NCBI RefSeq assembly: GCF_003391395.1
Contig: NZ_CP024190.1
Span: forward strand, 1,426,001 to 1,490,000
Direction of reading: 5' to 3'
DNA from: Mycobacterium marinum
Lineage (GTDB): Bacteria; Actinomycetota; Actinomycetes; Mycobacteriales; Mycobacteriaceae
DNA length: 64,000 nt
This document shows positions 8,802 through 17,570 of the stretch, piece by piece. The notes under the pieces were generated by a model. That model saw only the letters and a program-made list of their open reading frames with translations, searched no databases and was not told the origin of the DNA. Both the position numbers and the translations under genes were made by a program. The first letter of the stretch is position 1. Every line of letters starts with the position of its first letter.

Positions 8802-11800
8802 TCACCGAAGCCGCAGACCGCGAGGCGTGCGTAGGAAGCCGGCATCGGCCAGGGCGGTGACCGCCAGGCTCGCCTGGCCTGCCCCGGCCTGTAGCACCGG
8901 CACTCCGTTGATTCGCTCGACCAATAGTGACCCGACCCGCCGGGTGGCGACCAGCTCAGCCAGCGCGATGGCTGCCGCAGCGTTGGCCTCGGGGTCGTCG
9001 GTGAAGGTCAGCAGCGTTCGCCCGCCTCGTTCGAGGAACCAGGCCAGGGCGCCATCCACCAGCACGACCAGTGCCCCGGCCTTGCGGCCTGGGCGGGCCC
9101 CGACGTTGGAACCGTCGTCGTCCGAAGTGGGCCACGGCAGCGCGGCGCCATAGGGGTTGGCCGGGTCGGCGGCGGCCAGCAGCACGGCCTGATACTGCGG
9201 ACGCCGACTGTCGGTGAAAGCGCCCGGATCGTCGAGGTAGCTGCGCAATCTGTCGACGGTGGCCGCGACGGCGAATTGCGCACCACCGAGCGACTCGATG
9301 AAGTAACCCCGTTGGCATCGCCCGGCATCCTCGAACGCGCTCAACACCTTGTAGAGGGTCGCGAATCCGCCCGGAACACCTTCGGAGGCCACCGCACCCT
9401 TGGTCAGCACACCGTGCCGGTTCAGCAGCAGCTCGGCTTGGTAGTGGGCCCGCATCGTCGAGTCCGGCTCGGCGGGGGGCAGCAGCGACCAGCGGCCGGC
9501 CACGGTCGGGTCGACGGAACGGGGCTGGGCATGGGCGACGCGGTATCGGCTCAGCCGGGGTGGACGGTGTCCGCGATGCGCGGGGGCGGAGCGTTTTCGG
9601 CTCCCCAGGCCGCCGCCACCGAGCAATGCCCGCACCGGCGCGAACGTGTCGCCGCAGACCCGGCCGGCCCAGATCAGTTCCCATAGGGCGGCCTTGATCG
9701 CCGCCTCATCCGGTCTGTCGCCGATGAGCTGGCGGAAGAAGTAGGCACCTCCGCCGGCCAGCGTGTCCAGGATCGCCCGGTGGGTTTCGCTGAACTCGAT
9801 CTCGGCGGGTGCGGCCAGTGTCAACGGAGCCGAATCGGCAAGGTGCAGCGTCACCCAACCGTCACTGCCCGAAATGGATCCGGCGCCCGCCCAGGTGACT
9901 TCGCCGGTGGCAAGCAGCTCGTCGAGCATCGCCGGGGAATAGTCGCGCACCCGCGGGGCCAGTACCAGCGGTTCCAGCGCGGACGCGGGGATCCGCACGC
10001 CGGCGAGCTGATCGATCACCGATGCCAGCCGGTCAATACCGCCGTGGCCCGAGTCGGCGCCGCCCACCTGGTGCCACTCCGGCAGGAATCGCCCGTAGGC
10101 AGCGGTACTGACCGGCTCAACCTGGGCCCGCAGCGCGGCCAACGAACGGCGCCGCAAGATGCGCAACACCTCGGCATCGCACCACTGCTCGGACCCCGCG
10201 CCGCCAAAGACCCCGGTGGCGACGAAATCGCCGCGCACCAAGCGCCCATCACCGGCGAGCCGGCCCAGCACATCCGCGGTCACCCGCAGTCCCAAGCCGA
10301 ACCTGCCCGCGGCCTCGGCGGTGGTGAACGGCGGGTGGGTGCGTGCGTAGCGGCCCAGCAGCTCCGCCAACGGGTCGGCCACCGCCTCGGTAAAGGCGGC
10401 CGGTAAGCCCACCGGAACCGCCGCGCCGACGCCGTCGCGCAGTCGGCCGATGTCCTCGACAGCCACCCACCAACTGCGGCCCGCGTAGGACACTTCTAGC
10501 GCGCGCCGCGCGGCACGCAGGCCCTCTAGCCAGCCGCCGATGTCGGTGCCGCCGGTCGCCTCGGCCCGCGCCTCAACCTCGTCCTCGGTTAGTGGCCCCA
10601 GCAGCCGCAGCAGATCCGCCACCCCTTCCGCGTCGCGGGCGGCCCGATCGGCGGACAGGTGCTGCAATTGGCGGCCGGTCGCGGCGATCACCTCGGGGTC
10701 CAGCAGCTCGCGCAACTCGACGCGGCCGAGCAACTCGGCCAGCAGCGTGCTGTCCAGTGACAGCGCCGCGGCGCGGCGCTCGGCCAGCGGCACATCGCCC
10801 TCGTACATGAACGCGCCGACGTAGCCGAACAGCAGCGACGCCGCGAACGGGGAGGGCTTGGTGGTCTCGGTCTCGGCCACCCGAACCCGGCGCTGGGCGA
10901 TGTCGGTCATCAGGGTGGTCAGCGTCGGAACGTCATAGACATCCTGCAGACACTCGCGCACCGTTTCCAGCACCATCGGGAAGTCGGGGTACTTGCGCGC
11001 CACATCCAGCAACTGCGCGGCGCGCTGGCGCTGGTGCCACAACGGTGACCGCCGGCCGGGATGGCGGCGGGGGAGCAGCAGCGCCCGGGCCGCCGACTCC
11101 CGGAATCGGGAGGCGAACAACGCCGAAGCGCCCACTTCGGCGGTCACGATCGCGTCGATCTCGTCGGCGTCGAAAAGGAACAGCTCGGCGCCCGGGGGCG
11201 TTTCGGTGCCGGTGTCGGAAATGCTGTCGGGCAATCGAACAACGATGCCGTCATCGGAGGCCGTTGGCTTCTCGTCGAGGCCGTAGCGATCACGCAGTCG
11301 CCGGCCGACTGCCAGCGCTAGTGGGCCGTGCACCCGCAGGCCGTAGGGCGAGTGCAGGACTACCCGCCAGTCGCCGAGCTCGTCGCGGAAGCGCTCGACC
11401 AGCAGCGTGGTGTCGGTGGGTACCACCCGGGTCGCGGTCTTCTGGTCGTCGAGCAGTCCCCACAGGTTGTCCGTCGCGAAAACGTCGAAACCCAACCCCG
11501 CACAGCGCTTGTCAAACTCCTCGCGGTCCAGCCGGGCCAACTCGCCGGTGAGCGCGCCCAGCGCGGCGCCCAGTTCGGCGGGGCGGCCGACGTCGTCACC
11601 GCGCCAGAAGGGCAGCCGAGCGGGCTCGCCTGGAGCGGGTATCACCAGCACCCGGTCATGGGTGATCTCGGTGATTCTCCAGCTGGTGGCACCCAGCGAG
11701 ATCACGTCACCTGGCCGGGACTCGTAGACCATCTCCTCGTCGAGTTCGCCTACCCGCGAGGGCTTTTCCGATTCGCTGGCCAGGTAGACGGTGAACAAGC

Positions 11801-13421
11801 CGCGGTCGGGGATGGCGCCGCCGGAGGTGACGGCCAGGCGCTGCGCCCCGGGGCGTGCGGTCAGCGTTCCGGTTCCGCGGTCGTAGACCAGTCGTGGGCG
11901 CAACTCGGCGAATTCGGTGGACGGATACTTGCCCGACAGCAGATCCAGCGTGGCCTCGAAGACGCTGCGCGGCAGCGTGGCGAAGGAAGCGCTGCGGCGC
12001 ACGGTGTCGAACCATTGATCGGCGTCGAGCGGCTCCAGGGCGGCGGCGGCGACCGTGTGCTGGGCCAGGATGTCCAGCGGGTTGGCCGGCACCCGCATGG
12101 TCTCGATCTGGCCGGTGCGCATGCGCTGCACGCTGATCGCGCAGCCGAGCAGGTCGGTGCGGTGCTTGGGGAACAGCACCCCGCGGGAAACCTCGCCGAC
12201 CTGGTGGCCAGCCCGCCCGATGCGTTGCAGGCCGCTGGCCACCGACGGCGGTGCTTCCACCTGAATCACCAGATCGACGGCCCCCATGTCGATCCCGAGT
12301 TCCAGGCTCGAGGTTGCCACCACCGCCTTGAGCGCTCCGCGTTTGAGGTCCTCCTCGACCTGGGCGCGCTGTTCCTTGCTGACCGAACCGTGGTGGGCCC
12401 GGGCCAGCAGAGTGGGAGCGCCGAAGGTCTGCCCACTGGCCATGATCTGGGCCGGGGCGCCGCCGGCAACCTGCGTGTTGGCCTCCGACGGGAGCGTCAC
12501 GCCGGACCGCTCCGCGTGAATCTCGTTGAGCCGTGCGGTAAGCCGTTCGGCTAGTCGCCGCGAATTGGCAAACACGATGGTCGAGTTGTGCGACTCGATG
12601 AGGTCGACCAACCGAGCCTCCACATCGGGCCAGATGGTGTTGTTCGCCAAGTTGGCCATGTCAGCCACCGGAACCTGCACCGTGAGGTCGAAGGTCTTGG
12701 CCGAATGCGGGGCGACGATGGTGGTCGGCACCGATCCGGACAGGAACCGGGCGAGTTCCTCGGGCGGTCGTACGGTCGCCGAAAGCCCGATGCGCTGCGC
12801 GGGGGGCCCGGCGCGGCGATCGGGGGCCAGTTGGTCGAGTCGCTCCAGGGATAGCGCCAGGTGCGCTCCACGCTTGGTGGCCGCGATCGCGTGGATCTCG
12901 TCGACGATGACGGTCTGCACCCCGGCCAACGTCTCGCGTGCGGCCGAGGTCAACATCAGAAACAGGGACTCCGGGGTGGTGATCAGCACGTCGGGCGGTC
13001 GCGTGATGAGTTGCCGGCGCACCGCCGACGGTGTGTCACCCGAGCGGACCCCGACGCTGATCTGCGGTGGGGGCAGACCCCGGCGTTCGGCAAGCCGGGT
13101 GAGCCCGGCCAGCGGCGTGCGCAGGTTGCGCTCCACATCGACCGCCAGGGCCTTCAGCGGCGACACGTAGAGCACCCGGGTGCCGGCCGTGCGGTCGGGG
13201 CAACAGGCCAGGCTGTCCAGGGCCCACAGGAACGCGGCGAGCGTCTTACCCGAGCCGGTCGGGGCTATCACCAACGTGTTGTCGCCGGCCGCGATGGCGG
13301 CCCAGGCGCTGGCCTGTGCCGGGGTGGGCGCGGCGAAGGTGTTGGTGAACCATTCGCGAGTGATCGCGCTGAACCGCCCCAAGGCTTCGGGGCCCAGGGG
13401 TTCGGGGCGCGCGGTGCTCAC
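8802..13421 (-). CDS. lhr: Lhr superfamily 2 ATP-dependent DNA helicase
   Basis: A 1539-residue Large helicase-related protein. Walker A A-P-T-G-S-G-K-T lies near residues 53-60, followed by the Walker B D-E-I-H box, L-S-A-T motif III, Q-R-I-G-R-A-G-H motif VI, a winged-helix/Lhr-core region, and the long C-terminal extension characteristic of bacterial full-length Lhr. It translocates 3'-to-5' on single-stranded DNA and unwinds RNA-DNA hybrids; in mycobacteria it is linked to the DNA-damage response. Length is close to the M. tuberculosis protein (about 1510 residues). The adjacent nei gene supports a repair role. Confidence 0.95.
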   Translation of the reverse strand: MSTARPEPLGPEALGRFSAITREWFTNTFAAPTPAQASAWAAIAAGDNTLVIAPTGSGKTLAAFLWALDSLACCPDRTAGTRVLYVSPLKALAVDVERNLRTPLAGLTRLAERRGLPPPQISVGVRSGDTPSAVRRQLITRPPDVLITTPESLFLMLTSAARETLAGVQTVIVDEIHAIAATKRGAHLALSLERLDQLAPDRRAGPPAQRIGLSATVRPPEELARFLSGSVPTTIVAPHSAKTFDLTVQVPVADMANLANNTIWPDVEARLVDLIESHNSTIVFANSRRLAERLTARLNEIHAERSGVTLPSEANTQVAGGAPAQIMASGQTFGAPTLLARAHHGSVSKEQRAQVEEDLKRGALKAVVATSSLELGIDMGAVDLVIQVEAPPSVASGLQRIGRAGHQVGEVSRGVLFPKHRTDLLGCAISVQRMRTGQIETMRVPANPLDILAQHTVAAAALEPLDADQWFDTVRRSASFATLPRSVFEATLDLLSGKYPSTEFAELRPRLVYDRGTGTLTARPGAQRLAVTSGGAIPDRGLFTVYLASESEKPSRVGELDEEMVYESRPGDVISLGATSWRITEITHDRVLVIPAPGEPARLPFWRGDDVGRPAELGAALGALTGELARLDREEFDKRCAGLGFDVFATDNLWGLLDDQKTATRVVPTDTTLLVERFRDELGDWRVVLHSPYGLRVHGPLALAVGRRLRDRYGLDEKPTASDDGIVVRLPDSISDTGTETPPGAELFLFDADEIDAIVTAEVGASALFASRFRESAARALLLPRRHPGRRSPLWHQRQRAAQLLDVARKYPDFPMVLETVRECLQDVYDVPTLTTLMTDIAQRRVRVAETETTKPSPFAASLLFGYVGAFMYEGDVPLAERRAAALSLDSTLLAELLGRVELRELLDPEVIAATGRQLQHLSADRAARDAEGVADLLRLLGPLTEDEVEARAEATGGTDIGGWLEGLRAARRALEVSYAGRSWWVAVEDIGRLRDGVGAAVPVGLPAAFTEAVADPLAELLGRYARTHPPFTTAEAAGRFGLGLRVTADVLGRLAGDGRLVRGDFVATGVFGGAGSEQWCDAEVLRILRRRSLAALRAQVEPVSTAAYGRFLPEWHQVGGADSGHGGIDRLASVIDQLAGVRIPASALEPLVLAPRVRDYSPAMLDELLATGEVTWAGAGSISGSDGWVTLHLADSAPLTLAAPAEIEFSETHRAILDTLAGGGAYFFRQLIGDRPDEAAIKAALWELIWAGRVCGDTFAPVRALLGGGGLGSRKRSAPAHRGHRPPRLSRYRVAHAQPRSVDPTVAGRWSLLPPAEPDSTMRAHYQAELLLNRHGVLTKGAVASEGVPGGFATLYKVLSAFEDAGRCQRGYFIESLGGAQFAVAATVDRLRSYLDDPGAFTDSRRPQYQAVLLAAADPANPYGAALPWPTSDDDGSNVGARPGRKAGALVVLVDGALAWFLERGGRTLLTFTDDPEANAAAAIALAELVATRRVGSLLVERINGVPVLQAGAGQASLAVTALADAGFLRTPRGLRLR

Positions 13422-13453
13422 CTAGCCATGGTGCCAACGGGCACCGACAAAAA

Positions 13454-14146
13454 CTATTGCGGCGTGTGTCGGGCGGTCGCCATCGCCTCGGCGAGCTCGC
13501 CGGGAATCTCGGGCACCCGCGCGATCGAGTCCAGCAGCGTGTGCGCACAGGCATCGGCGAGGCGGTCGGCGTCGGTGCTGGGGTCCATGATCCGCTGACG
13601 GCAGATTTCGAAGGTGAACGCCAACCAGCCGTAGATGATCACCCGCAGGTCACGCTCGACATGCTGGGCCAGCGCGGTGCTGCCCGGAATGCCGCTCACG
13701 ACTTGGCCGATTCGGGTCATGATGTGTTCCATCTGGCGGTTCTTGGCCTCGTCATCGATGCCCAGCAGAACCGGATCGGAGCGTCCCAGGCCCACGTAGG
13801 CGGCCCAGGCGGCCTCCGGGTTCTGTTGGTGGTAGGCCATGTAGGCCAGCACGCCGAGGCGGATCTCCTCGAACATCGTCATTCCGACGGGGGACTCGAT
13901 GCTGGTGGCCTCGTAGAGCCGATCCGCCTCGTCCTTGACGACCGCCGCGAAGAACGTCCGCTTGTCCGGGAAGTAGTGATACATCAGCGCACGCGAAACC
14001 CCGGCGCGCTCCGCAATCTCATCGATGCGGACCTCGTCGTAAGGTCGCTTCCCGAAAACTTCCGCCCCCAGGGCGAGCAGTTCAGCGCGTCGATCCTCGG
14101 GGGATAACCGCCTTCTGGCTGTCGCCATGGGGAAGATACTACTCAC
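13454..14146 (-). CDS. TetR/AcrR family transcriptional regulator
   Basis: About 230 residues, with an N-terminal helix-turn-helix (I-D-E-I-A-E-R-A-G-V-S-R-A-L-M-Y-H-Y-F) and a helical ligand domain. It matches M. tuberculosis Rv3295. The start is ambiguous. GTG 14146 has GGAGGA ten bases upstream, whereas homologues appear to begin at the ATG at 14128 (M-A-T-A-R-R-R), which has no ribosome site. It sits between pcd and lhr on the same strand, and which of the two it controls is not shown by the sequence. Confidence 0.85.
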   Translation of the reverse strand: MSSIFPMATARRRLSPEDRRAELLALGAEVFGKRPYDEVRIDEIAERAGVSRALMYHYFPDKRTFFAAVVKDEADRLYEATSIESPVGMTMFEEIRLGVLAYMAYHQQNPEAAWAAYVGLGRSDPVLLGIDDEAKNRQMEHIMTRIGQVVSGIPGSTALAQHVERDLRVIIYGWLAFTFEICRQRIMDPSTDADRLADACAHTLLDSIARVPEIPGELAEAMATARHTPQ

Positions 14147-14176
14147 GCGGCCAACGTCCTCCGCTAGCGCGCAGGC

Positions 14177-15691
14177 TCACCCAAACTGCACGCCCTGGGC
14201 CAGCGGCAGCTCGGTGGAGTAGTTGATGGTGTTGGTGGCGCGGCGCATATACGCCTTCCAAGCATCCGAACCGGACTCGCGACCGCCGCCGGTCTGCTTC
14301 TCGCCGCCGAACGCGCCGCCGATCTCCGCGCCCGATGTCCCGATGTTGACGTTGGCGATCCCGCAGTCGGATGCGGCCAGGAAGCGCTCGGCCTCACGCA
14401 GGTCGTTGGTGAAGATCGCCGACGAGAGTCCTTGCGGTACAGCATTGTTGAGCGCGATCGCGTCATCTAGATCGTCGTAGGTGAGGACGTAGAGGATGGG
14501 GGCGAAGGTTTCGGTCGCCACAATGGCGGTCTGTGCCGGCATCCGGACCACCGCCGGTGCGACGTAATAGCCGCCCGCGGGGCCGTCCCGGCGCGGGTTG
14601 GGGTCGATCACCTCGCCGCCCTCGGCGCGCGCCTGGTCCAGCGCGCCCAGCATGTCGCGGTAGGCGGTCTCATGGATCAGCGGGCCGATCAGGGTCGCCG
14701 GATCGCACGGATCGCCGACCGGCAGCGTGCGGCAGGCGGCGACGACGCGCGCCACCACATCGTCGGCCACGGAGCTGTGCACGATCAGGCGGCGCAGGCT
14801 GGTGCAGCGCTGCCCGGCGGTACCGGCGGCGGCGAACACGATGCCCCGCACCGCCAGGTCCAGGTCGGCCGATGGCGTCACAATGACCGCGTTGTTGCCG
14901 CCCAGTTCCAGCAGTACCCGGCCGAATCGCCGGGCGACCCGGGGCCCCACCTGCTGGCCCATGCGCACCGAACCCGTCGCGGACAGCAACGCGATGCGCG
15001 GGTCATCGACGAGTTGTTCACCCAGCTCGGCCCCACCCAGCACCACAGCGCCCACCGACGGCGGCGCGCCGACGTCGGCAGCGGCCCGGGTCAGCAGTGT
15101 CTGGCAGGCCAGCGCCGTCAATGGCGCCAGCTCCGAGGGCTTCCACAGCACGGTGTCGCCGCACACCAGCGCCACCGCGGTGTTCCATGCCCAAACCGCA
15201 ACCGGGAAGTTGAACGCGGTGATCACGCCGACCACACCGAGTGGATGCCAGGTCTCCATGAGCCGGTGCCCGGGGCGCTCGGAGGCGATGGTGAGGCCGT
15301 AGAGCTGGCGGGACAGGCCGACCGCGAACTCGCAGATATCGATCATTTCCTGCACTTCGCCCAGCGCCTCGGAGCCGGTCTTGCCGACTTCGATCGTCAC
15401 CAGCTCGGCCAGGTCGTGCTTGTGTGCGCTGATCAACTCACCGAGGCGGGCCACCAATGCGCCGCGCACCGGCGCCGGCGTGCTTCGCCATTGGGTGAAC
15501 GCGGCGTGCGCGTCGGCGATGCTGCGCTCGGTCTGTTCGGCAGTGGTGGCCGTCAGGGTGAACAGCGTCTCGCAGGTGATAGGCGTGCTCGACGGCATCC
15601 CGTGTCCGCCCGGCTCATCGAGGCTGGCGGTCACGCCGACCGCCTCGAGCGCCTTGCGTACCCGGTCACGTAGCTCATCTGAGTGGGTCAT
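14177..15691 (-). CDS. pcd: Aminoadipate semialdehyde (piperideine-6-carboxylate) dehydrogenase
   Basis: A 504-residue NAD(P)-dependent aldehyde dehydrogenase. It has the N-F-P-V-A-V-W cofactor segment, the general-base motif L-E-L-G-G-N-N-A and the nucleophile region A-G-T-A-G-Q-R-C-T-S with its catalytic Cys. Pcd oxidises the lysine-derived alpha-aminoadipate delta-semialdehyde to 2-aminoadipate. ATG 15691 gives a protein close in size to M. tuberculosis Rv3293 (about 494). An alternative ATG at 15772 overlaps the upstream stop as ATGA and would add 27 residues across a decamer repeat; coupling makes it possible, but the extension does not look like part of the fold. Confidence 0.9.
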   Translation of the reverse strand: MTHSDELRDRVRKALEAVGVTASLDEPGGHGMPSSTPITCETLFTLTATTAEQTERSIADAHAAFTQWRSTPAPVRGALVARLGELISAHKHDLAELVTIEVGKTGSEALGEVQEMIDICEFAVGLSRQLYGLTIASERPGHRLMETWHPLGVVGVITAFNFPVAVWAWNTAVALVCGDTVLWKPSELAPLTALACQTLLTRAAADVGAPPSVGAVVLGGAELGEQLVDDPRIALLSATGSVRMGQQVGPRVARRFGRVLLELGGNNAVIVTPSADLDLAVRGIVFAAAGTAGQRCTSLRRLIVHSSVADDVVARVVAACRTLPVGDPCDPATLIGPLIHETAYRDMLGALDQARAEGGEVIDPNPRRDGPAGGYYVAPAVVRMPAQTAIVATETFAPILYVLTYDDLDDAIALNNAVPQGLSSAIFTNDLREAERFLAASDCGIANVNIGTSGAEIGGAFGGEKQTGGGRESGSDAWKAYMRRATNTINYSTELPLAQGVQFG

Positions 15692-15710
15692 TGGCCCCGC
15701 TCGCTCCTTT

Positions 15711-15760
15711 TCGCTGTTTGTCGCTGTCTGTGGCTGCTTGTCGCCGATTGTCGCTGCGCC
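15711..15760. repeat. Five tandem copies of a degenerate 10-bp unit
   Basis: Five consecutive decamers read tcgctgtttg, tcgctgtctg, tggctgcttg, tcgccgattg and tcgctgcgcc. They fill most of the space between the end of the DUF1338 gene and the pcd start. The 10-bp period is one helical turn. They may be a small minisatellite. No protein domain explains them. Confidence 0.7.
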
Positions 15761-15768
15761 GTGCACCG

Positions 15769-17040
15769 TCATCGCGCCCGCTCGGTGGCGAGTGCATCGT
15801 AGAGCGAGTACGGGTCGTAGATGTCGCGGTCGATGGCCCCCGCCAACCACCCCACGTGGTAATCGGGGTCGCTGTCAGCGGCGCCGGTCGCCTGCCCGGT
15901 GCGGGTATCGCCGTCCAGGTTGGAGCGGAAGATGCCGGCCGCCGAGGCGGGCAGGAAGTCCTCATAGACGATAGGCGCCGACGGATCACCGGCGCGGTAA
16001 TAGGCCAGACCCTGCGCCGCCAGCTCGGCATCGGTCGCCGGAAAGTGGTCGCTCCAGATCGTGGCTGGGTCGCCGGTTCCGGCGAGCCGTGCCATCGCGG
16101 CGTCGTAGCGCTCCCGTCCGCGTGGCGTCAGCGCGACGCCGCGCGCCTCGACCTCGCCGAACCGCACCCGCAGGCTGCCCTCGGTGACGGTGCCATCGGC
16201 ACCGCGGAACAGTCGTGGCTCGGCCAATGCGCGAAACGACGTCTGGCGCAACAGCACCGCGGGTCCGTCGGTGCGCGGCGGACCCTGGATCGCCTCGATC
16301 ATGGTGATGCCGCGCCCGGTCATCCTCGCGTAGAGGTCGTCGATGTCGAGCACGCGTGGCGTGAGGTGGTTGATGTGGGTCGAGCCGACGCCCGCGATGT
16401 CGGCCGCCACCGCCGACACCCGCGAGAGCTCGTCGTACCACGCCTTGTCGATCGGCTCGCGCGAGAGCGCGAACGCCGCCACGGCTTTGGCGACGAAGTC
16501 CGGTGCCTGCGCGGCGTCGCAGCCGCCTTCGGCGGCGATCACGCGGGCCTGGGCCAGCAGCGCGGGGTCGAACAGTTGCCGGCGGCCCAGAAATGTCAGC
16601 ACCCGCGCGCGCAGCCCGGAATCGAAGAACCGGCTGTCGCCGGTGGCCAGCATCGAGGTGAACACCCGAAAGGGGTTGTTCGCCAATTCCTCGGCGTCGA
16701 TTGGGCGGAATGCGGTGGATACCACGGGAATCGGCGACCGGGCCGAGCGCAGGTCGTAGAAGCCCACCGCGAACATGCCGAACGCGGCGAACAGGTCGGC
16801 GACGGCGGCAAGTTCGGCGGGGCTGCCCACCCGGATGGCGCCGTGGCGCTCGGCGGTGACCCGCTGCAGTGATCCCAGCCGTTCGGCGCCGGGGTGCGCT
16901 GCCACATAGTCACGGTTCACCTCTGCGGTGACGTCCACCAGCGTGCTGTAGGCGGGGACTTCGCCGGCATACATGGCTGACAGTCCCGCGGCGAAGCGGG
17001 CCCGCAGCTCCCAGGTAACCAGCTTGTTCGTCGAACTCAT
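15769..17040 (-). CDS. DUF1338-family protein, predicted 2-oxoadipate dioxygenase/decarboxylase
   Basis: A 423-residue member of the DUF1338/YdcJ family, matching M. tuberculosis Rv3292. Characterised members (HglS of Pseudomonas putida) are Fe(II) enzymes with a vicinal-oxygen-chelate-like fold that convert 2-oxoadipate to 2-hydroxyglutarate. Candidate metal ligands are the His in E-R-H-G-A-I-R, the His in T-H-I-N-H-L-T-P-R and the Glu in F-R-A-L-A-E-P. Between pcd and divergent lrpA/lat, the gene would supply a later step of lysine breakdown. The start at 17040 leaves 33 bases to lrpA. The HglS assignment is inferred from family and context. Confidence 0.85.
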   Translation of the reverse strand: MSSTNKLVTWELRARFAAGLSAMYAGEVPAYSTLVDVTAEVNRDYVAAHPGAERLGSLQRVTAERHGAIRVGSPAELAAVADLFAAFGMFAVGFYDLRSARSPIPVVSTAFRPIDAEELANNPFRVFTSMLATGDSRFFDSGLRARVLTFLGRRQLFDPALLAQARVIAAEGGCDAAQAPDFVAKAVAAFALSREPIDKAWYDELSRVSAVAADIAGVGSTHINHLTPRVLDIDDLYARMTGRGITMIEAIQGPPRTDGPAVLLRQTSFRALAEPRLFRGADGTVTEGSLRVRFGEVEARGVALTPRGRERYDAAMARLAGTGDPATIWSDHFPATDAELAAQGLAYYRAGDPSAPIVYEDFLPASAAGIFRSNLDGDTRTGQATGAADSDPDYHVGWLAGAIDRDIYDPYSLYDALATERAR

Positions 17041-17073
17041 GGTGCGCCCTGGCTGCTGCGATAGTCTGCGCCC

Positions 17074-17526
17074 ATGGGTGAGACGCTCGACGACATCGAC
17101 CGGATCCTGGTGCGCCAGCTGGTCTCCGACGGGCGTGCGACCCTTGCGGAGCTGGCGGCCAGTGCCGGTCTTTCGGTCTCGGCGGTCCAATCGCGGGTGC
17201 GCAGACTGGAGGCACGCGGTGTGGTGACCGGGTACTCGGCGCGCGTCGACCCCGAGGCGGTGGGGCACTTTCTATCGGCGTTCGTGGCGATTACTCCTCT
17301 TGATCCTTCCCAACCCGATGATGCGCCCGCCCGTCTGGAACACATCCATGAGGTTGAGTCGTGTCATTCGGTGGCCGGCGAAGAGAGCTATGTCCTGCTG
17401 GTGCGGGTTGTCTCCGCGCGGGCGCTGGAGGACCTGCTGCAGCGGATCCGGGCAACCGCTAACGTGCGCACGCGAAGCACCATCATTTTGAATACTTTTT
17501 ACAGTGATCGGCAGTTCATACCATAA
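17074..17526 (+). CDS. lrpA: Lrp/AsnC-family transcriptional regulator LrpA
   Basis: A 150-residue Lrp/AsnC regulator. An N-terminal helix-turn-helix (T-L-A-E-L-A-A-S-A-G-L-S-V-S-A-V-Q-S-R) is followed by an RAM ligand-binding domain. It matches M. tuberculosis Rv3291c, which senses amino acids and controls lat. Placed upstream of lat on the same strand and divergent from the DUF1338 gene, it is positioned to control both directions through a 33-base promoter gap. Confidence 0.93.
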   Translation: MGETLDDIDRILVRQLVSDGRATLAELAASAGLSVSAVQSRVRRLEARGVVTGYSARVDPEAVGHFLSAFVAITPLDPSQPDDAPARLEHIHEVESCHSVAGEESYVLLVRVVSARALEDLLQRIRATANVRTRSTIILNTFYSDRQFIP

Positions 17527-17570
17527 TCTTTCCGGCCCAAGGGTAATGTTTTCGTAAATAGCACGCTAGC

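Noticed and set aside
13422..13453. Terminator between the TetR gene and lhr
   Set aside because: Same-strand genes with only 32 bases between them and no stable stem.
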